Shown: piece by piece, positions 53,801 to 62,865 of the stretch
Layout of the letters: every line of letters begins with the position of its first letter
Numbering within the stretch: the first letter of the stretch is position 1
NCBI RefSeq assembly: GCF_000417875.1
Contig: NW_006920870.1
Location: 1,118,727 to 1,182,726 of the forward strand
Direction of reading: 5' to 3'
From: Pseudozyma flocculosa PF-1
Taxonomy: Eukaryota; Basidiomycota; Ustilaginomycetes; Ustilaginales; Ustilaginaceae
Length of the DNA: 64,000 bases
Program-made: the position numbers and the translations under genes
Notes under the pieces: generated by a model
Told to the model about the DNA's origin: nothing
The model's input: only the letters and a program-made list of their open reading frames with translations
Databases searched by the model: none

Positions 53801-54044
53801 GAGCCTCGGCCTCGGCCCCCACGACGAGGTGCCGATCGAGTACGTGGCTGGCCTCCAGAACACCGAGCGTGCCCGCCAGGGACAGAGGGCCGAGCCCGCA
53901 CGCAGCGACCGCAATCGGCCCGCCGCCGCATCTGCCGCCGGCGACGGTGGAAGACCGCGCGGCGAAGGAGGACCGGCGCCGCCACGCCCCGCTGCCCGCA
54001 GTCAGCCGGACGCGGATGGCGATGTCGAAATGGGCGACAGTTAG
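50859..54044 (+). CDS. Makorin-like RING/CCCH zinc-finger protein (E3 ubiquitin ligase), with an assembly gap
   Basis: An open frame from ATG 50859 to TAG 54042-54044, interrupted by Ns at 52100-52481. N-terminal order: a CCCH finger (CPAFNTPAGCQNSGCQLLH), a second CCCH (CMWHRAGSCRRGEECWFTH), a C3HC4 RING (CSICIEVPAIYGLLEHCNHVFCQDC ending CPICR), and a third CCCH (CKHF through CPFGDDCHYAH). CCCH-RING-CCCH is the makorin arrangement of RNA-binding E3 ligases. Then follow Gln/Ala repeats, the gap, Ala/Gln/Arg-rich repeats, and a C-terminal acidic region with a UIM-like motif near 53760-53810. The frame is the same on both sides of the gap as drawn, but the true gap length is unknown, so total length is uncertain. 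No intron is needed. Confidence 0.85.
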   Translation: MADTERAATTLATPAHPAATTNAAAAAATASSSNGDGDHEMSAVDQSAAAGSATAPTVAGGAQPQRADVCPAFNTPAGCQNSGCQLLHQAGAVDADGAARDPATPAAPESTQGPLLVKSCKPCMWHRAGSCRRGEECWFTHDVTSGDGRGTEQPGAAQPGAASSSAGPSSGPAAQAAAASTGPGSGNVPANAANGPASATAQTTQEASADAETCSICIEVPAIYGLLEHCNHVFCQDCLRKWRKTQRRVETFRNSDVTQRCPICRAPSHFVVPSPISLRDEDKTNFIATFKQTRSKQPCKHFEKSKEQQNVLFCPFGDDCHYAHQITPDGPRHLFGRGATECLHQFRRRGRAGAAANQQGQQAAGQQGQQAAAQQGQQAAAQQGQQAVAQRAAGQPAAAQQAADGQRAAVQPAXXXXXXXXXXXXXXXXXXXXXXXXXXXXXXXXXXXXXXXXXXXXXXXXXXXXXXXXXXXXXXXXXXXXXXXXXXXXXXXXXXXXXXXXXXXXXXXXXXXXXXXXXXXXXXXXXXXXXXXXXXXXXXXXASCSSTPARVGRRRPTRPRAQGRQPPPQPVGEARAQRLAALVNARAGQQPPAQPRNARAQRVAAQPRNAAAQRAPAQPINAGAQRAAFDPYDERAYEIPPGLRGNAEVEGAQARLFAALDNLRTIRARTAALAAGLGLQTRPASLLNAGAQNRPAPALLDPRAVRPPVQTLNEVRAERRLAGPFYRAGPERAPAQRPAAQRPAAQREPAQRSAAQRAPSQRAPAQPPRPSDANPLANPSDGRVAGSLGGIRDSLQGFFGIFQGRAQSGADAAGNASGSGARPGTHNEGGAAGARPPGARRVAGEDSDSDEAVFYDYDEDVGDAEAPQSRRDGRAVRESDGQDGRTASGSNSRQSGAPSHRPPTAAAGPSRAVAAGSGLAQAALPSTGLQQSASSIRDQQARRGAQDSDDDILDGDDLLYSDDDMDSEDDFMADMLEAARMSLGLGPHDEVPIEYVAGLQNTERARQGQRAEPARSDRNRPAAASAAGDGGRPRGEGGPAPPRPAARSQPDADGDVEMGDS
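51930..52025 (+). repeat. 24-bp tandem repeat encoding QQGQQAA(A/G) units
   Basis: Four consecutive 24-bp units, in frame within the makorin-like gene, run toward the N gap. The gap probably reflects further unresolved copies. Confidence 0.9.
52100..52481. other. Assembly gap (382 N)
   Basis: A run of unknown bases inside the repeat-rich middle of the makorin-like gene. It is 382 long, not a multiple of three, so the drawn length may be arbitrary. Confidence 1.
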
Positions 54045-54905
54045 GTGCGCCACGTCGAGACGGGCGACGTGGCCGGCGGACCTCGAGGCAGCGGCCACGG
54101 CAATGCCGCAGCCGACGACGACTCCGAGGGAGCCTACGCAGACGCCAACGACTTCCGCTGGTCGGTGCCTCCTCCGGCCCTTTCATCCACCCACCATCTC
54201 AACGCTCACGAACGCAGCAAGCAGCCAAGTAGGCTCACGCTCCGTCGCTGCATCTCCAAAAGGGACTCAACGGCCCCACCAAGCCCGCTCAGCAGGAGCA
54301 GAGCGCACAAGCGGCGATCCAGACCGCACGCAGGACCCCCCAACAGGGAGGGATCACCTATCGAACACAGAAGGCAAGGGCGCCTTGGACCCGACCGACC
54401 GAGCCCCCAAACAGACCCGGCACAAGACAAGACAGACTCGGCAGCATTCGTACAAACTTAGGTAGCATTCGACTCTCTGACCGCGACAACAAGATCGGGA
54501 CTCGACACGATTCGATTCGGCCAGCGGCTCCTCTCTTCCCCCTCGTAGCACAGCATCCCTCTCTCGAACCGGTCCGGACCGGTATAGCCTCGCAACTCGT
54601 CCTCGTCACTTCCAAGCATGTACCCGTCCCGTAGTTAGCAAGCCGTGTAGATACCACCCCGCCCCCCCTGTTCACCATCCCCACGTTCCGGCTCCTTCGT
54701 CATCCAAGTTTTCATTTGTGTATAAACCCCCAGATCGGCGCGTGGGCGCGTGAGTGTGAGCGAGCGAGACGGGTTCTGGGTCAGTACGCGTTTGGGATCA
54801 GTGGACGGCTCGGAGGCTGCTGCAAGGCGGTCGGTTTCCGTCGGTCCCTCGGCCCGGGTTTCCTCCTCGCCCTGCTTTGGGATCCCTGACGACGCTGGTG
54901 TGCGT
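54045..54905. other. Convergent 3' region, makorin-like / DCP2
   Basis: 3' flanks of two converging genes. A short stretch after the makorin-like stop (54045-54180) keeps coding-like composition and acidic codons in another frame. It could be 3'UTR or a sign of a misplaced stop, but no domain is visible. Confidence 0.5.
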
Positions 54906-57167
54906 CTACCTCTGTCCACCTTCGAATCCCGGTGCGCCGAATGGCCAGCCATGCGGCGGTGGCGGCCCCGGATGCGGGTGCGGGTGTTGATGATGATGCG
55001 GTGGCGGCGGGAAGGGCATCATGCCCGCGGGAGGCATACCGCCATAGAAGGGGGGCGGAAACTGATGCTGCTGCTGCTGCTGCTGCTGCTGTTGGTGCGC
55101 CTGCGGCAGCGGCGGCGGTCTGGCTCCGAGCGACCCAGAGAGGATGGCGAGCATATCGTTGGGCGACGGTCCAGAGGCGGTGCTGGGGCTGCCGTCGCGC
55201 ATGGCCGATTGGTGCAGCAGGCGCGCCAGGTCGACGTTGGACGGCACCGCATCCGCCTGCCCCGCTCCTCCCCGGTGCTGCGAGGGAGATGCGGGCGCAC
55301 CAAAGTAGTGCGGCGGCAGCGGCGCTTGGTGCGCCCCGCTGTGGGGCGCCTGCGGCGAGTGGTAGGGCTGTGCTGTTGCCGCACTTGACCCGGGCGACAG
55401 CATCGACAGCAGCGTCTGCGCTTGGCCCGAGGGAGCTTGCGGCGACGCCGTCGGTGGCTGCTGCTGCTGCTGCTGCTGTTGCTGATGTCCGCCGGACGGA
55501 GCAGAACCGCCCATCAGAGCGGCAAAGACACTGTCCGACGATGACTCGCCGCCGGGCAGGCCCTTGCCGTGTTCGGCGTTTGATGCGGTGGCGGGCGAGT
55601 CGTGGCTCGAGCCGAGGCTAGTCTGCGACGGCTGCCGGTGGTGGTCGAGGAACGTCGACGACGAGGGAGAAATCATGCTGAGCAGCTTGGCTGCCTGGAT
55701 CGTCTTCTGCGGTCGCGGCGCCGGCAGCGGCGACTCGGACGGCTGCGGGGGCGCGTGGCGCGGCGCCGCGGGGCTTGCTGGCAGCGGCGACGAATTGATC
55801 AGATCCAGAAGCGCCCGGTTGCCGCCGGCCGACAATCCCTGCGTCGCTCCACCTTGCTGCTCCTGATGGTTTCTGGCTGCCGCGCCGCCACCTCCGAGGC
55901 CGGCATTGAGGGCTGCCAGGAGGGAAGCGGCCCGCTGCTGCTGTTGCTCGCTCAGATGCTGACCACCGCTCGATGTACCCACGGAGGGGACAGCACCGGG
56001 TCCTCGGAGAAGGTCTAGCAACTCCTTGCCACGAGGATCGCCGCTCGCCTCGATCATTTTCGCGCCGAGACCGTCCAAACCGGCTTGGGAGCGGGGCTGA
56101 CCCACCGGCACGGCATCCGTCTCCGAGGCGCCAGTGCCGAGGCCCAGCAGAGCCTTGAGCTTTTCGCTCGTGGGCGGAGCCGGCAGCGGCCCAGGCTTCT
56201 GTTGGCTAGTAGCACCGGTCGAGAAGGTGGGAAAGAGGCTGCTGCTGTCGGGAAAGGCGGGGACAGCCGACGCGGCCTTGGCCGCGGGCGCAGGCGACGA
56301 CGTGGCTGCATCGTAGTCGGCCGCCGCAGCAACGCCCTTGGGGGCGGTCACTCCTGCGTCGCCCGCTCCCGGTGCAGGCTGGGCGGAGCGAGGCCGGTTC
56401 GGGTGGCTGTGCTTGTTGGCGTGGATCCACTGCTTGAGCCTGCCGATGAAGGGCGAGATGAGGTAGAACTTGCCGCCCATGCCCGGCGGCGGTTCCTTGC
56501 TCTTCTTCCACGTCGGCAGGTCGCCCAGCCGGAACCAGGCAATCTTGGAAATCTCCTTGCGCGTCTGCGCTTCGAACTTTGTCTGGTCGCTGACTCCGGG
56601 GACGATGTAGAGCCGGATCCGCTGCTCCCTCATCGTGAGGTCGAGGTAGTCTTCGCTGTCCGGCGGCAGGAGAGACTCGCAGTCGTAGCCCGTCTCCTCG
56701 AGGACCTCGCGGATCGCACAGTCGCGCTCCGGCTCGTCCTGGTTGATCTTGCCCTTCGGGAAACCCCAAGCCGCCGACGACTTCCAGCCCTTGACCAGCA
56801 AACACTTGTTCCAGTCTTGCGCGAGCAGGATGGCTCCGCACACGGGCACCCGCGTCTTGTACTTCATGAAGTCATCGAAGGCCGCCTCGAGATCCTGGTT
56901 GCCGCCGTTGCCGGTGATGTACCGCTGGATGAGGGGCACGGCGATCGACGACGTGTGGAGGAGGTACGACGAGAAACGCCGCAGGCCCAGCGATGGGAGC
57001 GACGGGTTGAGCGGGCGCAGAAAGTCTTCGTAGAACCAGTGGCCTTGCTCGACCTGGAAGCAGATGCGCTCGATGCTTGCAAGCTCGTCGGCGGGCAAGT
57101 TGACAATGAAGCGACTGCTGAGGTCCTCGAGCGTCTCGGCAAACGTGAGGCCCTTGTACGCAGCCAT
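54906..57167 (-). CDS. DCP2: mRNA decapping enzyme DCP2
   Basis: One exon, 753 residues from ATG 57167. The frame is open 11 codons further but with no ATG, and this Met sits at the usual distance from LEDLSSRFIVNLP. The Dcp2 N-terminal box A domain (WFYEDFLRPLNP) binds the Dcp1 activator. The Nudix domain has the full signature from Gly135 (GFPKGKINQDEPERDCAIRE, then VLEETGYD), whose glutamates bind the metals that hydrolyse the m7G cap. Box B-like sequence follows (ISKIAWFRLGDLPTWKK, FYLISPFIGRLKQWI). The C-terminal 450 residues are Pro/Gln/Ser/Ala-rich, with two polyGln runs, about eight short Leu-rich motifs and a His/Pro-rich end. The enzyme acts in cytoplasmic mRNA decay and P bodies. 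Confidence 0.95.
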   Translation of the reverse strand: MAAYKGLTFAETLEDLSSRFIVNLPADELASIERICFQVEQGHWFYEDFLRPLNPSLPSLGLRRFSSYLLHTSSIAVPLIQRYITGNGGNQDLEAAFDDFMKYKTRVPVCGAILLAQDWNKCLLVKGWKSSAAWGFPKGKINQDEPERDCAIREVLEETGYDCESLLPPDSEDYLDLTMREQRIRLYIVPGVSDQTKFEAQTRKEISKIAWFRLGDLPTWKKSKEPPPGMGGKFYLISPFIGRLKQWIHANKHSHPNRPRSAQPAPGAGDAGVTAPKGVAAAADYDAATSSPAPAAKAASAVPAFPDSSSLFPTFSTGATSQQKPGPLPAPPTSEKLKALLGLGTGASETDAVPVGQPRSQAGLDGLGAKMIEASGDPRGKELLDLLRGPGAVPSVGTSSGGQHLSEQQQQRAASLLAALNAGLGGGGAAARNHQEQQGGATQGLSAGGNRALLDLINSSPLPASPAAPRHAPPQPSESPLPAPRPQKTIQAAKLLSMISPSSSTFLDHHRQPSQTSLGSSHDSPATASNAEHGKGLPGGESSSDSVFAALMGGSAPSGGHQQQQQQQQQPPTASPQAPSGQAQTLLSMLSPGSSAATAQPYHSPQAPHSGAHQAPLPPHYFGAPASPSQHRGGAGQADAVPSNVDLARLLHQSAMRDGSPSTASGPSPNDMLAILSGSLGARPPPLPQAHQQQQQQQQQHQFPPPFYGGMPPAGMMPFPPPPHHHQHPHPHPGPPPPHGWPFGAPGFEGGQR
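55068..55094. repeat. CTG/CAG repeat encoding polyGln in DCP2
   Basis: Eight CTG triplets then TTG, read as CAA(CAG)8 on the coding strand. Confidence 0.9.
55458..55484. repeat. Second CTG/CAG repeat encoding polyGln in DCP2
   Basis: Seven CTG triplets, then TTG and CTG, encoding Gln on the minus strand. Confidence 0.9.
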
Positions 57168-57396
57168 GGGGTCGCGCGACCCGCTGCTGGAGCTTGCCAC
57201 GTTAATTGCTGGGCCTGTTGAACGTGGCGGACGGCGGAGTGCAGCAGGGCTGTCAGCAATTGACCCATGACGCGAGCAGCAAGAAGGGATGAAAAGCGTA
57301 GCAAGAAAGGGGCACGAGAAGGCAACATGGCTCCTCCTCGCAGCCCGGAGAGCACGAAGGCAGAAAAGAACAAAAAGGCCCGTTTCACCGACGTGC

Positions 57397-58384
57397 TCAC
57401 CGAGTAGTCTTGTGTGCAGGGACGTCCAGATTCGACACCGCCGCCGGCCGAGCGATGTGCTGACAGACTGACCCTCCCGTCTCCGAACATCGTCGCCCCG
57501 TTCGCGCCACCCGCACTGCCCTTCTCCGGCCGAGGTACCGCCGTCCGAACAGCTTGCAGCACAAACTCACCTCCTTTGAAGCCCTTGTCTCCGCCGTGGA
57601 TCTCAGGAGTGATCCAGGAGCCGTCTGCACCGATCAGAGGGCGGATGTAAGATATCCTTCTGTTGAGTCTCGCAGCTGCGGCTTCTGAGATACTGTTCGG
57701 AGCGGTCACTCACAGAAGTCTCCCTCCTGGGCGACGACCTCGTCGTCGTCGACCATCTGCCGCAGTGCGGGCGATGCAGTGGTGTCGAGACGATCTATGA
57801 GCAAGGGCGACGTCGTGGATAGGGTGCTCCGACTCGCCTCGAAGCTAAACTCACGCATTTCCAGTGACCGAGCCTGTCGGGGTCGGTCTTGGACGAGGCG
57901 TAGAAGCAGAGGTAGTCTTTGATCTTGGAGAAGGCCGGGGTGGGTTCAGGGTAGGACCAGATCCTGGCAGGCACGACGGGGCCCTGCTCCTCGCTGAACT
58001 GGAGGTCGTGGTAGGCGGCGGTTCCCTTCCACTCGCACATGGTCCTCCTGGCCTTTGAGGGGCGGATGAGGTCGGTGCGCACGCTGCTGGGAGGGAAGTA
58101 GTAGGTGGGCGGGTGCGAGGTCTCGAGGACGCGGTAGCCCTGCGTCGTGTCGGCAATGGTGAGCTCCTGCTTGGAGGGGGTGACCCAGATCACTCGCAGC
58201 CTGGCGCTCGTCGGCTGGAGGGCGGGGGGTCTGGGATAGTTCCAGACCTGCGATGCGGAGGTAGCACAGGCGGAGATCAGAGCAAGCTCGTGGTCAGCGT
58301 CGCTCGTCTTGCCGGGTTGGTAGGGATGGCAAACGGCAGCTGGCACCTGCCTGTCCTCACATTTTCCTTGGGCCTGGGTGGCAT
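57397..58384 (-). CDS. DUF427 domain protein; 3' exon uncertain
   Basis: Supported exons are 58384-58361 (MPPRPKEN), 58247-57855, 57756-57714 and 57624-57571, with introns of 113, 98 and 89 bp in consistent phases. They encode about 171 residues. These include NYPRPPALQPTSARLRVIW, a strand-rich core (TTQGYRVLETSHPPTYYFPP, RTMCEWKGTAAYHD, IWSYPEPTPAFSKIKDYLCF) and DGDFY-like GSWITPEIHGGDKGF. This is the DUF427 fold, a small beta-sandwich protein family of unknown function found in bacteria and fungi. The donor after GFKGG is clear but the last exon is not. An acceptor near 57463 would add about 23 codons to a TGA at 57397. The family usually ends a few residues after this GG. It lies in tandem with, and about 230 bp upstream of, DCP2. 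Confidence 0.75.
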
Positions 58385-58955
58385 GGTGAAGGGTGGCGCA
58401 GTGGCCTTGGGTGCGGATGACGGACGCGGTATGTTAGACAGTCGCTATGACGATCGGAGTGTGTGTAGAATAGGCCTTGACTGGCTGCGGATGGCGTGAC
58501 TGAAGCTGGAGGGTGATGGTTGTGCTGAGGGGGGCGAGGCGGTGCGATGGTGCCGTCTAGTTGGGCGGCGACCCAAAGTGGAGCAGGCTGCCCGCCTTGC
58601 GCCTGCCTGGCCTGGCCTGGCCCTCTGACCCTCGCCAAAGCGCGCGGCGCCTTTCAAAGAAAGCGGGGCCGCACCCGGGCAGCCCGCCCACTTTCGCAGC
58701 TTCTTCGGCTTGCTCAGCCACCGCCTCGATTCACGCCTCAAACAACACCGAGCAGAGGCAATACCCATCGATCGGTGCAACACGACCACGGATCAAACAG
58801 GAGCGATGCGGTAGTATACAGAGTGCAATGCATGCAAATGGGCAGGGGCAGGACAGGCAGACAGAAGCGGGGAGCGGGGATCCAGCAGCGAGGAGCGTAC
58901 TTGGATGACCGAGGAGCTGAGGTCACGGGCACCGACGGGTGCCCGCGGGCGGCCC
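58385..58955. other. Spacer between carotenoid oxygenase and DUF427 gene
   Basis: 571 bp holding the DUF427 gene promoter and the 3'UTR of the carotenoid oxygenase. A CCTGGCC repeat lies near 58606-58622. No gene is seen. Confidence 0.55.
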
Positions 58956-61503
58956 TCAGGCGATCCAGCTCTCAATGGTGCGCTTGAGCCACCAAGCGCT
59001 GACGTGGATGGGCCGCTGCAGAAAGGCGTCGTACATTTCGGCGCTGCTGCGCGTCGAGTCCTTGGACAGCTTGAGATCAATGGCGCCAGCAAACGACTTG
59101 GACGTCGACGACAGCGAGAATGGATCCACGTTGTTGATCGAATCGGCCCAGGTGCGGATCTGCGACGCCGGCACCGGCCGCTGGCTGGCGATCTGCTCCT
59201 CGTTGAACAGGCTGCCGTGCAGACCGTAGGGCACTGTCGTGACGAGGCGGCAACGATAGTGAAGAGGCCAGAATAGCATGTCAGCGGAAGACGTCCAATC
59301 CATTCACCGCCCTGATGCGCCCGAACGGTTCGTCTCCGAAGCTCACCTCTTTGCGGAAGCTTGATGCGGCAGACGACGTCCGTCATGCTCTTGGCATCGA
59401 TGATCCACAGCTCGCTCGTGGCCTCCGGCAGCACCTCGCCAGACGTTGGGTGCAGGCCCGTCCTCTCGTCAAACGCGTAGAACATGAGCCATCCATCGTC
59501 CTCGGCCAGCTCCGCTTGACCCGCCTTCCGCGCCCGCGGGACAAGGGTGGCCTCCTGTGCGTACCAGCCCCGTGGCATCTCAAACACCTGGATCGTGTCT
59601 GGCGGGGAGCCCGGTGCCCGCTCTCGCTGCTGGGCGAGCACCTCGACGACGGTGCGCGTATCGACGCTCTCGCCGCGGCCGAGCTTGCCCTGGCTCCAGA
59701 GCTGCTTGCCGCGCCGAATCAGCCTCTCGGCGTCGACCTTGACCAGGCAGTCGATCTTGGCCGCCTTGGCCAGACCCGCGTCAAACGTGCCGTCCTTGAG
59801 AGAGGTGCCGTAGATGTATCTCGCCTCCTGCAGGCCGCGCTCCTCATTGATCGAGGGGAACTCGAAGGGGATGTCGGAGAGCGCAAACTCGTGGCTGATG
59901 ACGTTCACGCGGTTCCCCTCTGCTTTTCCCTTGCTGCTCCGGCTTCGGGACGCTGCCACTTCGGCGACCTCTTCGGGCTCGGACTGAAAGCGCCAGTAGT
60001 AGAGCTGGCACTTCTCCGGGCAGTTGGCCGGAGGCAGCACGTGCGAAGGAGGGAGCAGGTTGCCTGCGCTGTAGACGAGCGTGGCGCTGTTGAGCCTGCA
60101 CGCCAGCATGTTGACCGAGTCGTCCTCGCCATCCCAGCTGTTGGCCGTGTGGAAGACGCAGCAGGCCTCGGGGCTCTCGTACCAGCGCACCTCATCGGGC
60201 TGGTGGCGAGGAAAGATGCCAAACCGGCTCGGCTTGGTCGGGTCGTAGTCGAGGATCGGCCTGCCCTTGACCATGTTCATCATGTCGAGCGACAGCGGAA
60301 GGTCGAGGATGACGGTGCGGGTGCGTGTCGCACCAAAGTCGTGCATCATCTTGGGCTGCGACAGGCCTCGGACGGGCACGCCGAGCAGCTTTCTGGTGTT
60401 AGGCTGCGATCCCTTCTGCGTTGCTGGGATCACCGTGACCCGCAGAAAGGGCGGTTCGAAGCACATGTGGTAGAGCAGGAGCTCGCCGCTGATGGGGTCC
60501 ACGCGGGGCTGATGAGCCGAAGGGAGGCGACAGGATAGGGTCAAGTCAGCATGCGTCGCACGGAGGACAATTGCAGTGGCCTTGACGCGTGATGTGCACT
60601 CACATGAGCCGTGGTGAACTCGCGCAGCATGCCCAGGATAGGCGGCCCGGAACCCCACCCTTTGCCCTTGCGCCCCTTCTCCTCCTTTGAGACGGGGCCC
60701 GCTGTTGACGCAGCGTCCTGCGTCTGCTCCTCGGGATCCTCCTCGCCCGTCCACCAGCCAGCGGTCTCGAGGCCAGGCAGCATGATGCGCATGGGCGGAC
60801 CGCTCTCGCAGCCGGCCATGGCCTTGCCATCGTGCCAGTAAATGCTGGTGTTGGCCGCACCGATGCGCTTGAGCTTCTGGTCGCGCTTCAGCCCGAGGCC
60901 TGGCAGCCAGGTGAGAAATGCCAGCAGCACCGTCCTCAGAATGGCGAGCAGGACGCTGATGAGCGACTGCCTCGGATTGACGAGGGTCGCAATCGAGGGC
61001 AGAAAGGGGTAGCGGGAGCGCTCGGGAGTCGAGAGGACGAGGTCGGTGAGGATGTAGCGGTTGAGAAACGAAGGCTGGATGGTGCCGTCGGGCAGGGTGC
61101 GGAAGAGGACGCCGGCGAGCATGCCGTCTGCGTCGAACCAGTGGGCGTCGCGGTCGGTCTCGGTGTTGGCCATGGGGTTGCCGCCATTGCGAACATACTG
61201 GCAGCCCGCCAGCTCGGCGGGGATCTGGCCCGAGACGAGGCAGTCGGTCAGCGGGTACTCGAGCGTGACGGGTGCGTAGTTGCCCGAGAGGTAGGGGTGG
61301 ACGGAGCACTTTTTCGAAGACTTGCTGCGCTCTAGCACGGGGCGGCGAGGGATGGCGTCGCCGTCAGGGATGACTGGCGGCTCCGTCGTCGACGAGAAGC
61401 TGAGGCCGGGCGGTGTCGGCAGGTGAATGAGTGGCGGTTTGGCGTGGCGCGGAGGCTTGCCTGGCGAGGCCATCGCCGCCCTCGTCTGGCGAGCACTTGC
61501 CAT
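58956..61503 (-). CDS. Carotenoid cleavage oxygenase (RPE65/CCD family)
   Basis: Three exons (61503-60604, 60508-59347, 59233-58956; introns 95 and 113 bp) encode 779 residues. The four iron-binding His are all present in family context: His300 (FTTAH/PRVD, at the first splice), His356 (MMHDFGATR), His420 (FHTANSWDGEDD) and His693 (VPYGLHGSLF). Also typical are GNYAPV, YVRNGGNP, HWFDADGML and the late LPQR/VPYG junction. These enzymes cleave a double bond of carotenoids or stilbene-like substrates using Fe(II) and oxygen. In smuts, Cco1 splits beta-carotene to retinal for opsins. A hydrophobic segment (LISVLLAILRTVLLAFLTW) inserts between the first blades, perhaps for membrane contact. Start chosen at ATG 61503; ATG 61473 and 61752 are alternatives. 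Confidence 0.9.
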
Positions 61504-62865
61504 CGCCCCAGTCGCGAGCGGGTGGAGCAGCGGTGGTCGTCGTCGTCGTCGTCGTCGCTGTCTTTGTGGCACTCGCGTCAGTCGTTGTGGTGGGAGCAAG
61601 CCTCGTCGGTGCTCGCAACGGATCGCGATGGGTGGCGGATGGTGCTGAGAGGTGGACGGTGTCGAGGTCGAGAGCGAGGGACCGGCCCGCTTGTCGTCGC
61701 GAGCTCTGTTTCGAGCGCCGACTAAGTGTCGTCGTACTGTCGGCGGCACCATAGAAGGCTGGGCGAGCAGGGCAAGGGTCAGCATGGACCGCCTGCCTCT
61801 GCGTCTAGGCTTAGGCTCTCGAGCAACTCGAGCAGCAAGCGCTAAGTCGAGCCAGAGTTGCTTGGTGAGCGGGCTGACTGGATCGACCGATTTCGCCAGA
61901 CCCTGAAAAATAAAGCGGCACGGCCCGGCGGGGGGGCCGTCTGGGCAAGAGACCCTGCCTGCGTGGAAAGGGCACGCACGGCTGCTGAGACAAGCCAAGC
62001 AGCAGGCGGTGAGCAGGCAGGCAGGGCAACTTCGAGAAGGTCAGCATGCCATGCATCCTGGCTAAAGCGGCTGGCTGGCCAGCCTGCTGCTTCGGGGGCG
62101 TTCCGAGGGGTGAGCAGGCCAGCTGGGCTCCACGATCGCCGCATCGAGGGCATGAGGCCACCAGAGGCAGGCCACGGCAGGCGAGGTGGAGGTTGAGTCG
62201 GCCAGGATGACGTCGGCTTGCGCACGTCGCCGGCATGCCCATCTATATGACGATTGTCCAGCGCTGGTCAGCCTGGCTCGGATCCGACATTGGCGTCTCT
62301 CACCGGATGGCCCCCCCTTTTTCCTGAGCCAGGCTTTGGCCCGCCCAACCAGGGGCAAGAGGAGGGCGAGACCGTCTCGCGCCCGCAAGAAGCTGCCAGC
62401 CCTTGTGGCGCTCACACGAGGTCAGAACGCCGCTTGTCAGCGCTAATTGGCAGCTCCAGAGCATGCCACCCCATCTGGTGCTCGAGTGCAGCGGGGCCTT
62501 CGAAGGTCGACACTACTTTCACGCACGGTTGTCCAAGGGACGAAGACGGAACCATCGGACTCGGAGACGCACAGCAGCGCGGAGCCAAGGATGTCTTCAA
62601 GAGATGAATTCAACAACAATTACAATGTCCCATGGAGATGGGGGAAATAGGTGAGATGTGGAGAGAGAGAAAGAGCGACGGATACAGGGGGGGGGACGCT
62701 TTTATGCTGCGAAGTGGCGAGTACGGAAGGTCGTGACTAGTATGTATCGTGAACGGGAAACATGCGAGGGGAGGTCGAGATCAAGCAAGGGGAAGCGGAG
62801 GGTAGGGACGCGGAAGACAGAAGCCAGAGGCGACAATGACAAGTGACAGGAGTCTTTTACGGAGA
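61504..62865. other. Intergenic spacer (1.4 kb)
   Basis: Promoter side of the carotenoid oxygenase and 3' flank of OLE1. A (GTC)n run near 61537-61557 could be mistaken for coding. The right 200 bp are G/A-rich, consistent with a minus-strand 3'UTR. No gene is supported. Confidence 0.55.

Noticed and set aside
54045..54461. 138-codon plus-strand frame after the makorin-like stop as a separate gene
   Set aside because: No start context or domain. It begins right after the stop with similar composition, so 3'UTR is more likely.
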